A stretch of DNA of 64,000 nucleotides from Oopsacas minuta (taxonomy: Eukaryota > Porifera > Hexactinellida > Lyssacinosida > Leucopsacidae): NCBI GenBank assembly GCA_024704765.1, contig JAKMXF010000022.1, positions 372,001 to 436,000 of the forward strand, read 5' to 3'. The stretch's first letter is position 1. The number at the start of each line of letters is the position of its first letter. The notes beneath the pieces are model-generated. The model was not told the DNA's origin. It did not search any database and worked only from the letters and a program-made list of their open reading frames with translations. A program made the position numbers and the translations under genes. Shown in pieces: positions 10,101 to 21,232 of the stretch.

Positions 10101-13100
10101 ATATACAAGAATAATAATCAAAAGGCCAAATGGCATGTCCTTATGTATACGAATATAGTGGTGAATAATACCGCGATTCTTGATGAGCTGAACAGATACA
10201 AATGGTATCACCCAATACTTATAACCTTCAGCATAGAATCAATGAAAGATAAATTTCAATTCGATTCTTCTAAAATCGTTGTTAGCATTGTGAGCTCTAC
10301 AATGCTTGAAAAGTTACAGAAAATGAAAAACTTTGATTTTGTCAAGGAACTAGGAAATCAATGGATTAGATACCAAATTCCGGTCAGTTGAATTTTAAAA
10401 TATTCAGTTTATAATTTACGATTTTACTAACAAGATTTATTTAATCAGGCTAAACTCTCAAATAACCTTTGTCCTCATAACAACAAACAAGAATGTCATA
10501 TACAATCTCAATTACAGACAAGCATGGTATGTCTATTACCGGGATTACAACTACTCTCTTATGCTATCTCTCTGCTACTTATCAACGAGAAGAGACACAG
10601 GCATCAGCAGCTAGCAGAAGAAGCAAGAGAGTACAGTAGAGATTTAAACTTAATACCGCACAAGTTCGTCTGCATAGTAAGCGTTAGTATAGCAACCAAA
10701 CTAACATTTAGTTATTTAATAATTGCTAAAATATAGATTGTACTAATTATTTTAACTCTCTAGATATATGCATGAAGCGAGAGAGCTGTATGACCGTGAA
10801 GAGGAGTGGGGATGGAGCGCTATGAGTAGATGGGAGTTGTTAGATCTCCCAATCGTGTGCAGAGAGTTACAAAACAGCTGTTTTATAAGTTATCTACTAA
10901 AGAATAGTATGCCTGTACCACTGAGAGTAGGAAACAACACAGGAGAGCTGGAATGGAAGATATTACGTGCTTACAGTAAGTTCAGTTTACATAGCTGGGA
11001 GGAATACCTGTTACTAATGGAGAATAGAGGGAGCAGATATTTATACAGGATAGTTAATACAATAGAATATCAATCAGAAATGGTTATGATAACTGAGAAG
11101 AAGAGTGGAGGACTCATATTGGTACAAGAGGGAGAGAATAATCCAATGGACAAGTTAGATCAATATCACAATTTGTTAAAACAACAGGAGAAATATCTAA
11201 CTTCAACACGATACCCGATGCTATTCTCAATTCATCTCGTATTGAGTACCAACAGTCTGTATACGGAGTTATTAAATATCAAACTGAATACGCTAATACA
11301 AGATTTTCCGGAACTAGATATACAATTCTGGGACAAGAATAGAGATCCTGATTTCTTATTAGATATCGTTTCAGTACTTAATTCGAATAACGTGGTGTTA
11401 TCTAATAACCTTAACAAGATGCCAGACTATAATATTATCGAGAAGTGTTATTCTCATACACAAGTAGGTGTACAGATATTCCCAATCCCTGGTTCTAACG
11501 AGTGTATATGTGTTTCTATAGAAGATTATGTACGAGCTATAAAAGGACACACAGACAATTTAAAGTCACTCTCTGACATAAATACACTATTCAAAAATTT
11601 AAAGACTGTCACATTCCTTCAATAATAAATACAAATAATAATATATACATATATATCCAATTATTATATTTTATTCTTGTTTTTGGAAATGAAAATATAT
11701 TTAGTAATAAATAAATATATTACCTGAATGCAAGGGTAAAATTGTTGAAGAATTATTTCTGCTCGTCCTTCTTCAGGAAGATTTTCACAGAAAACTAACA
11801 TATTTAAAATATAAAATGATAGGAAATAGTATACAGAGTTAAATGTAAATAGAGCGAATTTCTAGCCCCATACAAATGGGGAACGGGGTAACATTTTTCG
11901 GCCCTGACACCCCTTTCGTGGAGATTACACTGTATGCATATAAAATAACACCTTTGATTTTGCTGGCAGCTGCAGCTCTCACTTCAGCCTCTGCGTCTTT
12001 GAGCAGATTAGAAAATGCAGGAACAAGATCCTTCTTTGTCAGAACAGGACCTATCGATGTTTGTAGCTAGAAACGATAAAATATTAAAGGAATTTGCGGA
12101 TAATAAGGTTAACTAGAGTATAACTGTTACCTCTTCAAACTTGTCTGTTACCATGTATCTAACCCTCCAAGATTTGTCCTACAATAGAATAAATAGAAAT
12201 TTATTTCTCCTCTACCGAAATCTAATTAGTACCTTACTTTGCATTTTGAGGTAAGAACTGGCATTAAAAGTTGTTCTGCTTCTGACTTATCTAGAATGTA
12301 TGCTATTGATACACAAGCTGATATAACGAGTAATCGTACTGAATCCTGAGTGAGAGAAAGAAAATATATACGCAAATGAATCTCATAATATATTACTAAC
12401 TAGATTATACCTGATCGTCTTCTGCTAGTGCAGAGAAGAGAGGAATGAGATCTCCCTTTACATGCTCTTTATCCATCACTTTAGCTATTTCCTATACGAT
12501 TTCCGAAATAGAAGTTAATCCGATTTGTATAATCAGTATTGTAACTAACCCCTATTTTTCCTGCTGCTGCTCTTCGTACCATGGGTGTGTCATCTTGACA
12601 TAAGTTCTTTAAATGCCTAATTAGAAGATAAGCTATAAATTGTACTGATACATGTAGATAACTAATCTTACATTCTCAACTCTTCCTGTGTCTGTTGAGA
12701 CACCTTCTGATAGACAACTGAGTATAGACCACAGGCTGATGTACGTGAAGTAAACCACTCAGCTTTATGAGAAATTTGTAATTATCAAATTATAGTAATT
12801 TGGATAAAAATAACTTTACAACCTGTAGTTAATCTTTTTATTAAAGGTATGTAGTGATCTTGTAAATCTTTTGTAGCATGTGAGCTCACAAGATTTCGAA
12901 GTGATTCTACAGCCTAAGTTTATATCCATAAAATAATAATAAAATAATAAAATAACAATTTACTCCTATGTAGAGAGAATTTTTACATTAAAACCCTATC
13001 CCCTCAGAAAACAAAGCGAGCTTTCACTAATCTGAAAAAAACTTGAACTTTCAACCACTCAAAAGTGAATAGAAAAATCTTGCCGAAATATATGTAAATT

Positions 13101-14619
13101 GATAAAAAAAAATACTTTATTTATATGTAGACGAGATTTTTTATTATCACTTTTCACTGTTGGGAATGTCACTTTTTTTATTCTGATGGATAGGGTATTC
13201 AATAACTTCCGCAGACATAAGTAAACCCTAAAAGAAAATACTATACTAATGCGGCGAATTCATAGTAGTGTTGTATAATATTTTGAGGCATGTATTATAT
13301 TACCATGGATATTCAACATCTATAATATTTTGGGGGGAATGCTGCAAATTAAATATTATACAAAAGTACTATCAGGCGGTATCCATGATCATTCTTGAAG
13401 ATAATCTGTATATGTGAGATAAGGTTAAAGTAATACAAGCTAATGATGATATATTATACCATGATCGTTGTAGTATAACGGATTTCAATACTCATAAAAT
13501 ATAAAATGTAGTGAAGATATTGGATTGTTTATTAAATCCATACAAACATCTCACCTTATCTCTTACAAATGTTTCCTCCACCATCGCCAGATTCTCCAAT
13601 GGGGCCTAGCACAAATAAATAAGAATGAATTTATACACAGTGTATATTAACCATGGATTAACTTTTATTGCTATTTTAAAAACTCACCAGGAGACAATGT
13701 GCATACTCTTGTCCTCCAACAAGATGTATGAAGCCCTTATCACCTAACTATAAACAAAATAAGAGTAAATATATCCAAATATATGTAGAAGAGATAGCAT
13801 ACGAACTTGTTCAGCTAGTGCATGCAGTACTTCATCCTCATCATCAATTGTATCTGAAAATACATGTGAGATTACTGTATGTAAACTGTACAGTGAATAG
13901 AATAGTTGAGAAAGATAGTAACCAACCTGTGAGGAAAGGTATAAGTTCCTTTCTAGTACGTTCACATCCAAGTGCAAGTGCTATGGTACTTAGTTTACGA
14001 ATTGAATTCAATCTGAGCTATAAGATACATTATGAAGGGATTTATAATCACATTGACTATCAGAGACCCTAGATAATCTGAACAGCGGGAATTCAAATCT
14101 ATTTTTATTTGATATCCATACTACTTCACTACAGACTCTTTTCTAACAGTATGATTAGGTTAAATAACTTAGCTACATAGCTGTGGTGATATAAGTATTA
14201 ATACAAAATATTCCTATTATAAATCCACACATACTAATTACTTCACGTACAAATAACCGATAATATTTATTATTTATAATCACGTATCTGAACAACTCTT
14301 GAATATCGGAACTAAGAGACTGAGTTGCTCAGATAACGAGGGTGTGGTGTATACTAGAATTACTCCATCAGTGAGAAGTGTCTCTACATGATGCTGAGCA
14401 CCGTTCAGTAGTCTAACATGTAAACACATCATTTGAAGCATACAATTACAAGTGACAGATCGATAATATAGTATGAAATGATAATAAATTGTGGGTGACT
14501 TTTATTGAAATTGAATAGTGTCAGTTAGTTACCTGGACATCTTCATTTCTCAGCTCATCAATAAGCACAGCAATTGGGTATAGGGAGTCCTCATCCACGC
14601 CATCTTGAGTTGAAGCCAT
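7152..14619 (-). CDS. PPP2R1A: PP2A scaffold subunit A (PR65)
   Basis: The HEAT-repeat scaffold of protein phosphatase 2A, which holds the catalytic C and regulatory B subunits. Twenty-three exons join in frame to give 592 residues; human PR65 has 589. The protein begins [20 protein letters not shown] and runs [19 protein letters not shown]. Other signatures are [61 protein letters not shown] and [20 protein letters not shown]. Exons in order: 14619-14533, 14017-13927, 13853-13807, 13747-13688, 13605-13555, 12913-12823, 12762-12672, 12616-12550, 12491-12411, 12345-12238, 12178-12131, 12066-11952, 11794-11724, 8620-8535, 8464-8416, 8354-8303, 8246-8125, 7945-7885, 7816-7743, 7681-7601, 7522-7380, 7316-7225, 7162-7152. 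Most introns are 50-120 bp. Intron 13 (8621-11723) holds two + strand genes. The symbol could equally be the B paralogue; the gene probably predates that split. Confidence 0.95.
8695..9255 (+). CDS. IFT22: Intraflagellar transport protein 22 (RAB-like 5)
   Basis: A small Ras-like GTPase-fold subunit of the IFT-B complex, acting in cilium assembly. The intronless frame encodes 186 residues, matching the 185 of human RABL5. The P-loop GPCKSGKT is at residues 10-17. It is followed by SPT-like [12 protein letters not shown], the ELWDCSGD switch-II region (family: ELWDCGGD) and ESCWPA-like [14 protein letters not shown]. The family lacks a prenylation motif, and none is seen here (the end is GIVGNTQ). 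It lies on the + strand inside intron 13 of the PP2A-A gene. A possible poly(A) signal (aataaa) lies near 9460. Confidence 0.95.
   Translation: MSTAKLIIVGPCKSGKTYFANFLASSTTASSGEYYPTKGVRILEFSSATNLPQTGKPVDCEIELWDCSGDRTYEACWPAITNGAQGVLLLYNQDQFEAYEVESFYKDFVGKIGLKEYQCLLIANKKSSVQGRTIPSPIPNVKQIHTDLGQDPDYVRTEFNEFLGRIFSGIKNVQDQEELGIVGNTQ
9723..11625 (+). CDS. Type II membrane protein, possibly a Golgi glycosyltransferase-like enzyme
   Basis: Proposed exons are 9723-10382, 10449-10663 and 10764-11625, giving about 579 residues. The N-terminus is short and basic ([18 protein letters not shown]), followed by one membrane segment near residues 18-37 ([15 protein letters not shown]). A long lumenal part with N-x-S/T sites follows. 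This is the layout of Golgi type II enzymes. The second half has [17 protein letters not shown] and an acidic [16 protein letters not shown] stretch; no family was recognised. The first junction (ccg|gtcagt to ttaatcag) is good. The second is uncertain: the donor gttcgt keeps the frame, but gtaagc at 10677 is a stronger site and would need another acceptor. The gene is nested on the opposite strand in intron 13 of the PP2A-A gene. Confidence 0.6.
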
Positions 14620-15148
14620 TATATCAAATTAAAAGATCGGAATATGTAATATAATAAATAATAACTATTCCTAATGAATGGTACTACTAGCTAGAAAGAT
14701 AACAATTCAATAGAAAATGTGTAGTTTGTCAAAATATGGAGAGGTAAGAACTTTTGTAAAGGGTATTCCCCATTTAACTCATAAAGCCTAATAACCAACA
14801 TGTTCTATCCTGCAGTTTCTCACACAAATAGCAAATGGGCTTATGGATAAGATCAGATTTAGTTCAATGTATGCTGTAGTAAGATTGAAATTTGATAAGT
14901 CAGCAAAAGCCAACGAGATTTTAACTCTAAGTCACTAAACAGTTTAGAGGCAAACTGTGGGCTAGTAAAACACATTTCTATGTTTTAAAGGTAAATAATA
15001 TTTGAGTAAAAAAGTTTGGGTTGAAAAAACAAATAATTAATAGAGCAAATAACATTCAAGTAGTCCTAAGTAAAATAAAGTGATAAATGAACACACTAAT
15101 AGGATGTGCGTATGTGCATGTGTGGGTATTGACAACACAAGCGAAACA
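14620..15148. other. Intergenic, upstream of PP2A-A
   Basis: About 0.5 kb between the start of the PP2A-A gene and the 3' end of the G gamma gene, both on the minus strand. It should contain the PP2A-A promoter. AT-rich, with no further feature recognised. Confidence 0.5.
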
Positions 15149-15337
15149 TCAAATAATAGAACAGCAAGAAGTCCCCTGTTTGAGGAAAGGGTTTTGACTT
15201 TTGGGGAGTCCGTCTCTGAGAGGGTCTGGCTCTGTGGTACAGAATCTCACTATCTCGACTGAGCTCTCTGACATTTTTATTCGAGGATTATCCAGCTCTT
15301 TCTTGTACTGTTCGATCTGTATTTTAATTCTTTCCAT
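15149..15337 (-). CDS. Heterotrimeric G protein gamma subunit
   Basis: A 62-residue single-exon frame. It begins MERIKIQIEQYKKELDNPRI, a short helix that would pair with G beta. The middle is KMSESSVEIVRFC, matching the family's RIKVSKAAxDLMxYC. Near the end comes the NPF motif (SQNPFLKQG). The last four residues, CSII, form a CaaX box at Cys59, predicting prenylation and plasma-membrane attachment, with an extra Cys58 beside it. Length, NPF and CaaX together make the call firm even though the gene is very short. Confidence 0.9.
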   Translation of the reverse strand: MERIKIQIEQYKKELDNPRIKMSESSVEIVRFCTTEPDPLRDGLPKSQNPFLKQGTSCCSII

Positions 15338-15568
15338 TGTAGTGAGGATGGTTGTTGTAAAGTGCTAATTCGGTGCTTCATATATAGAATGAATAAAAGG
15401 AATATTCGAGGAAATTTGATAAAATAAAATTTAGAACAAAGTCTATTTGGCTATGTTAGACAGAGCAAATTCGATTTGGCTCTCAAACGTAAACTTATTC
15501 GGTTTAAAATATACCTTTATGAGTAATCTATCATTTTGATAAAGTGAAAAAACCATATATTTGAATAA

Positions 15569-16205
15569 CTAATAGAAGTTTCCTTCTATATCAGGATGCT
15601 TATATGTAGGAATAGGCATGAATTCTGGCAGCCAGAATATCCTAGTGATGTCTCCAGTTATTTTCTGTTTGCTCATTTCTTCAAATTCTTCTAAATTAGG
15701 CATGAGAGGGGGTAGAGGGTTACCCTTATATTCTATAAAAGCAGATTTTTGGTTTGTATTAACTCTATTGGGACCTGGGAATATAGATACATAGTCTCCC
15801 CGAATACCAGAATATCTCTCTGCTATGTCATACAGTTGTGGGACTAGGTAGAGTTGCTATAGTATTAAAATGTAATGTTTATAATTATGTATATAACTTG
15901 AAATGATAAAAACTTACATTGCGAAGTAGAATCATTATCTCCTTTCGACTGGCTGGATCATCAATCTTTGCATAATCTATCAACTACGAAAAGGTATATA
16001 TGTATTAACAATTATCCGGTGGATAAATTAATGACGTAGAAGGTCGTATTCTCACCAGATTCGCTTCCTTTTTAAGAATTTTAGCTCTATGGGGAGTGAT
16101 AAGCAGACGTTCATATTTAACTAACTGCTGAATTAGAATTCTAAGCTTTCTAATATGCTCTGAATACATCGCATGTAACTGAAAGGCTTTCCACTTTCCT
16201 GGCAT
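15569..16205 (-). CDS. MRPL17: Mitochondrial large-subunit ribosomal protein bL17m
   Basis: Three exons (16205-16056, 15983-15918, 15856-15569) joined at phase-0 introns give 167 residues, against 175 in human MRPL17. Matches to the family are the N-terminal RKLRILIQQLVKYERLLIT helix, RAKILKKEANL then LIDYAKIDD (family: EKLIDYGKLGD), QLYLVPQLYDIAERY and FIEYKGNPLPPL (family: VIEYKGNCLPPLP). The protein sits at the exit region of the mitochondrial ribosome large subunit. The first ATG at 16205 gives MPGKWKAFQLHAMYSEHIRK, a plausible short lead-in. Introns are 72 and 61 bp. Confidence 0.92.
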
Positions 16206-16468
16206 CTCACAATTGTTTCTATGCTATTTACACACAAATATATACAATCTTAATATGGAGTACTAATGAATAGAAGAAGTATACACATAAGATAATAGTT
16301 ACGAATAAACGTGATGTTACTTACAAACATATGTTCATTACAGTTCAAAGATAAGAAGAAAACAATATACGTATACAAACATTAGCATTCACACCAAAAT
16401 CCTGTAAAATCCTCCAATGTATAAATAAGAAGTAAAAACTGTAAAAAAAATTAAAAGAGCCTCAACCG

Positions 16469-17701
16469 TCAACTCTCAGTAGAATCGTCCTTCAAATCTG
16501 AAATAGATTTTTCCTGTGAATAATCTTCACTCTTGGCAAGAACATTGAACCTAGCTAGATTAATACAAATTTTGTTATGATTTAACTCCAACAAATTCAC
16601 AAAAGTATATCCAAACGATATCTCCGCGCCCCTATATGATGTCATTACCTGTGTAGTAGACCCTGTACCCTCTACAATACCCTCTAACACTACAACTATC
16701 TCGAAATTATCTTGTCTCAATTGTATGGGAGATATCTTGAAGAGGGGACTAGAGGGATTGATCTCATGGCAAACCTCTGATGGTAAAATCAGCTGTAACC
16801 GGTCAATACCTTCATCATACCCAACATCTAAGTTATTACAGTCATAATGAATCCCATTTTTACCTGCTGCATCGCTGAGATAGAACAGAAATAGTTTTAC
16901 GTGTGGTTCTACTAGTTTAACCTTCCTGATATCTGTAACACGAAACTTAAACCACCATCTGTCATTCCTATCTCTACATACACAAGCTTTACTACTAAAA
17001 AGAATGGTTGCTTTACGTCGGTAAGGTCTAGATATTTTCGTGACAATAAGCGCGAGGTAGAAAGCATCTATAAATAACCCTGCAATCGTCTGAGTGAAGA
17101 GAATCAAGAAATCTGGAATACAACTATAATCAGACCTAGGATAACGATGTCCGAAACCAATAGTAGACTGTACTTCTATCGATAAGAAAAAAGCCGAAAG
17201 TGGATCGTCAACTCCCTGTACACATGTGGTATTTTTATCATCATGGTCTGGAATAAAAGAAGCACCATACCAGAAAATCCCGAACATTAGATAACTAAAA
17301 ATATATGTGAATATTATTAGCAAAATAAATACCCACCACTTGCAGTCTATCAGTGTAGTGTACACATCGAAAACATATGCCTTACCTCTCTGAGAGTTTG
17401 AACTCTTAAGTAAAACTCCAGATGTTCCATTCTTGTGTACCAATCGGTTTGGGAGGTGTGTGTGTGTTGGTACACTTAATGATGAGTTTATTGAACCCCC
17501 CCTGTATTTACTATCCATTACATACTCATTGTTATGAACTGAGTGTAATGAGAACCTAGTTTGTGTCTGATCGGTATTAGCTTTGAATTGAACATTCGAA
17601 AGACTAGATTCTGATTCAATCAGGGGCTCACTGCAGGCCATGCTAGAATACTGCCTCACACTATAATCACACAGAATAGATTGCTCGTCAATATAACGCA
17701 T
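16469..17701 (-). CDS. Inward-rectifier potassium channel (Kir) with a GFG selectivity filter
   Basis: An intronless 410-residue frame. It has a long polar N-terminus, the slide-helix region, M1 at about 123-146 (WWVFILLIIFTYIF), the pore helix and the filter TIGFG at 180-184. M2 is at about 197-222 (DAFYLALIVTK), with a basic RPYRRK lipid-binding stretch just after. The large cytoplasmic beta domain has VEPHVKL and EIVVVLEGIVEGTG, close to the Kir VEAHV and EIVVILEGMVE. Asp212 sits where Kir2 has its rectification-controller Asp, and Glu265 where Kir2 has the second acidic pore residue, so strong rectification is predicted. Most Kir channels have TIGYG, so the Phe is a variant, though GFG occurs in some K+ channels. 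Related Kirs are known from demosponges. Confidence 0.95.
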   Translation of the reverse strand: MRYIDEQSILCDYSVRQYSSMACSEPLIESESSLSNVQFKANTDQTQTRFSLHSVHNNEYVMDSKYRGGSINSSLSVPTHTHLPNRLVHKNGTSGVLLKSSNSQRGKAYVFDVYTTLIDCKWWVFILLIIFTYIFSYLMFGIFWYGASFIPDHDDKNTTCVQGVDDPLSAFFLSIEVQSTIGFGHRYPRSDYSCIPDFLILFTQTIAGLFIDAFYLALIVTKISRPYRRKATILFSSKACVCRDRNDRWWFKFRVTDIRKVKLVEPHVKLFLFYLSDAAGKNGIHYDCNNLDVGYDEGIDRLQLILPSEVCHEINPSSPLFKISPIQLRQDNFEIVVVLEGIVEGTGSTTQVMTSYRGAEISFGYTFVNLLELNHNKICINLARFNVLAKSEDYSQEKSISDLKDDSTES

Positions 17702-17870
17702 ATCAAAACGAATATTCTATTCCCATATAAATACAATATATAACTTAATATAACTAGAATGATCTAATAAATAAAATACCTAAATAAATTGTATTTAATA
17801 CAGTCACTACAAATCAATGTATAAATGTATAAAATTGTGCTTTCACATACTATACATAAATTCATTAACA

Positions 17871-19337
17871 TCAGGGTGGTGTAATATTGACATTAATAAC
17901 TTGATCATCAGCTGACTCGTGGGTTATGGTTATAATATCAACATTTCGTACAACAGTATATTTGATGTCAGTTGCCACTATCACTTTTGGGTTACCGCTA
18001 TAGTGTCTATTAGTATTCACATAGATTTGTGTCGTAGTGTCGGGAATGTGTTGACGAGTTCTATACACTAAATTAAATTCGGAATCTTTCGAATTGAAAG
18101 AAATGCTCTCAACCTCTCCAGCTACAACCAGAGGGTAGCTTCGACTTAAAATGTCAGAAATCTTCTGATTAACCTCTCCAGTCTCAGGGTCGAACAGTCC
18201 TGAACAGTCCCCAGTAATATTTCCGTATAGTTTGTACATCCAACCTGTCCATGATTGTTTGTACTCGTCACAAGCATTCAAAACCTTTTCTATTAGGTCA
18301 GCTCCATTCCCACAGATTGCGTACTCTGTTAGGAAACCGCCACATTTTAGTTTTTCAAGATCTGCCATTCTAACTTCAAACTGTTCCTTAACAAATGGCA
18401 TATCAGGTGGTACATAATAATGGTATGATAGGACACTTCTGTTCCGGTACAGGTCCCCTCCTGGTACCTCTTTGAACCCTGTACCTAAATCCGCCCAGGT
18501 TACCGGTTCAAACATTATCACATGGTTCTGATCAACTTCTCTGATAGCAGAGCTCAGCTTTTGATAAAGTGGTGCCAGATTTCTGAGGTCAGCTTCACCA
18601 GGATCCACTAGCCATGGTTTAGTGTACAAGTCTCCTAACCAAGGTTCATTTATCAGCTCATAACCTATAACAGATTTATGGTCTTTGAATTCAGAAGCAG
18701 TTTTCTTCCAAAACCCTGCTAGACTGTCTAAAATTCCGTCTGTGTTATCGTAGATATTCTGGAATGCAGCTCCTGCAGCTGTCGTAGCGTAGTATTCAGC
18801 CCAGAGATGTTCTAAACAATTTGTTTTATTTGGGATTTGTTCCATACTTGAAAAACTGAAAGGAAAAGGAAATTTCGAAGCATTTCCTGTATTTATAGCC
18901 CAGCTAGGAGCCCCTTCCCCACAGAACTTTTCAGATAGCACATCTTGATGCATATCGAGTATCGTATAAATATTGTATTTATAAGCTTTGTCTACTATAG
19001 ATCGAATCGCCTCGTAGTAAGTCTCATTAAATTGGCCTTTCTGAGGCTCCGCCCCCGGCCACATTAATCCAAGTCGGATTACATTGAGGCCGAGTCCCGA
19101 GAGTATCTTCATGTCCTTCTCCACGAAGGAGTGGATTGGGTTGAAGGAATCAGTCCTAGGGACATAGGGAGGAACTTTATATACAACATTGACTCCATGG
19201 AAATATACCTCACGGCCAAACTTGTCGATTAGACGTTTTGTTTCAGGATTGACACTTATGGAGCCAAGGTTTTGAAGAGTTGCAGCAAGCGATATGCCCA
19301 GTGTTAAGAAGAATAAAATGTAGATTTCCTGATTCAT
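17871..19337 (-). CDS. Secreted GH5 endoglycoceramidase
   Basis: Glycoside hydrolases of this kind cut the oligosaccharide from ceramide in glycosphingolipids (EC 3.2.1.123). The 488-residue single-exon frame starts with a signal peptide (IYILFFLTLGISLAA). The TIM-barrel signatures are FGREVYFHGVNVVYK, GLNVIRLGLMWPG, TILDMHQDV and GEGAPSWA. The acid/base is Glu231 in YELINEPW, and the nucleophile is Glu338 in GGFLTEY. A C-terminal beta domain follows (about 395-488). There are several N-glycosylation sites. Such enzymes occur in actinobacteria, fungi and cnidarians, for example hydra. A digestive or glycolipid-remodelling role is likely. Intronless; composition matches the neighbours. Confidence 0.93.
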   Translation of the reverse strand: MNQEIYILFFLTLGISLAATLQNLGSISVNPETKRLIDKFGREVYFHGVNVVYKVPPYVPRTDSFNPIHSFVEKDMKILSGLGLNVIRLGLMWPGAEPQKGQFNETYYEAIRSIVDKAYKYNIYTILDMHQDVLSEKFCGEGAPSWAINTGNASKFPFPFSFSSMEQIPNKTNCLEHLWAEYYATTAAGAAFQNIYDNTDGILDSLAGFWKKTASEFKDHKSVIGYELINEPWLGDLYTKPWLVDPGEADLRNLAPLYQKLSSAIREVDQNHVIMFEPVTWADLGTGFKEVPGGDLYRNRSVLSYHYYVPPDMPFVKEQFEVRMADLEKLKCGGFLTEYAICGNGADLIEKVLNACDEYKQSWTGWMYKLYGNITGDCSGLFDPETGEVNQKISDILSRSYPLVVAGEVESISFNSKDSEFNLVYRTRQHIPDTTTQIYVNTNRHYSGNPKVIVATDIKYTVVRNVDIITITHESADDQVINVNITPP

Positions 19338-21232
19338 TTATATTTCTACATCAATACACCTTATTGTGAAAGTACTGAGAGTATTACTCATAAGGGACCG
19401 AGAGCATCTTCACTATTCAGCATATACATATAAAGTCGAGCCTAACCAGGTTTTGCTGTGCGGGCCTTCTACGGACCTGCGGATTAGTATATTCGAGGGC
19501 CTACAAAAATTTTCAGATACCATATATTAATATTAGGCCCCTACTACAAGCCCTTAGCTAAGCCTCTACTTGTATATATTGGTTGTAGTACAGTATTATT
19601 GGATTTAATGTGACACTATTCTAAGTGGTATTTCAGATTTCTACCTTGCTTTGATGTCAAGGAATGCTTCTGGATTGTGTCCAGATGTTTTAACTACACG
19701 TTAGTTGTGATTCTGGGTATTTTTAGCGCGATAAAAGGGAGTTGAATGAGATATTTGTGGAATTAGCGAGGATATTGGATGTAATTCGTAAGTGGAGTAT
19801 TATTGCATTTCATGAAGCTATTTTCTAATTGTTTCTAGAATTTTTCATTGGAATACTCCACGGACCTGTGTGGATTTGATCATGCGTATTAGGCTCGGTG
19901 GGCTGTGCTTGCTTGGCTTTTTATTATATGCTCAGTACTTAGTGAGCATACTCTCAGTACTGTTTGATACCTACAATACAATGGGTTGTTAAATGTAATT
20001 TGGTGTTAAAGTACAGCTTGTTTCTATTAATTTGTTAGACCTACCATGCAAAAACCGTTTTAGACCAGAGGTTTCCTAATTTGACGATCTGGCCAGCCCT
20101 AGTTAGTTATAGTTTCAAGGCCAGGAAAACGACCATTTTATCAAATAAAACTCGTTCCGTGAGGCCAAGAACGGATGTTTAAAGGTGCATAATATTTTGC
20201 CAGTGTTGATAAATTTGAATTTTCAGAAAATTTTATTTTTGAGTGAACTAGTGTTTTCAGAATTTCAGAGTTGGAATTGGTTCACTTTTCAGAGGATTGG
20301 AACTGGACCCGAAAACCAGAACCCAATTTCAATACCCTGTTTGTTATAACAAAGTGCTCGAGAACTTAAATTCATTTGGTTATAAACGGAATCTAGTGTA
20401 AACCGAGTAAAATCAGTTATTTTCAAGATATGGGGTTAAAGAGTCACTTCGTTATAACGGGGGGAGTTTTGAAACCGTTGAAACCCGATATTTTGCACAT
20501 AATTCCACGAAAGATTTATTAAATTTATATACTAGCTATTTGGTACTTGTCTTCACAATCTAACTTTAAAATTTAGTCACTTGCTCGCAGTTGCATTTAT
20601 ATACTATATGTATGGCATAGCTTCTGATAACTAATCCAGATGAGTTAATTAAAGCAGCCGTACGGTTAGTATGTAATTCAAGAAACCTACTTTTGACAAC
20701 AAATAGCAAATCCTAACAATTTATGAGAATAATTTATCAATTGAACAATGTTATGTTTTATAGGAATTCTGTGTAAATATTTAGTGCCTATTTTAACGAT
20801 GCCATTGTATGTGAAGTCATAGGTTCAGGCACATGCTAAGATCAAATTCAACAAATGTGTTAATGTTAAATTGTTAACCATGCATAGTGATAGTGTCCCA
20901 GCAACTACTTTTTCTACAATTAATATTATGAATAACGATTAAATTTGTAAATTGTTTGCAATCAGAAGCGCGCTCCGGTGTAAGTGTCCACTCATCCTAA
21001 AACAGAGCGGGCTCCACCTTCCGCTCCTTTAATGCTCTGGCCAAATGGCGAATTACGATCCCACCTATCTCTAAGCGTTAAAAAGCGGTTGTTTACCGAG
21101 TATATATTGCAGTAAATGCACCAAACGGTTAATCCGCCAAATTTGTAACGGAGAAGTGGCGGTTCTTTATCTACTCTATAAATTTGATATAATACTATTA
21201 TTGATAAAATTGATTACTATTCAGACGAACTA
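19338..21232. other. Divergent intergenic region
   Basis: About 1.9 kb between the endoglycoceramidase (minus) and the 345-residue gene (plus), so both promoters should lie here. Near 20335-20465 the sequence has gttataac-type motifs (tttgttataacaaagtgctc; ttcgttataacgggg) that resemble an element end at 45465. This is probably an old TIR-element relic. No coding frame was recognised. Confidence 0.4.

Noticed and set aside
13728-14072. 114-codon + strand frame
   Set aside because: It is antisense to exons 2 and 3 of the PP2A-A gene, whose translation matches PR65.
15080-15262. 60-codon + strand frame
   Set aside because: Antisense shadow of the G gamma gene, which has the NPF and CaaX motifs.
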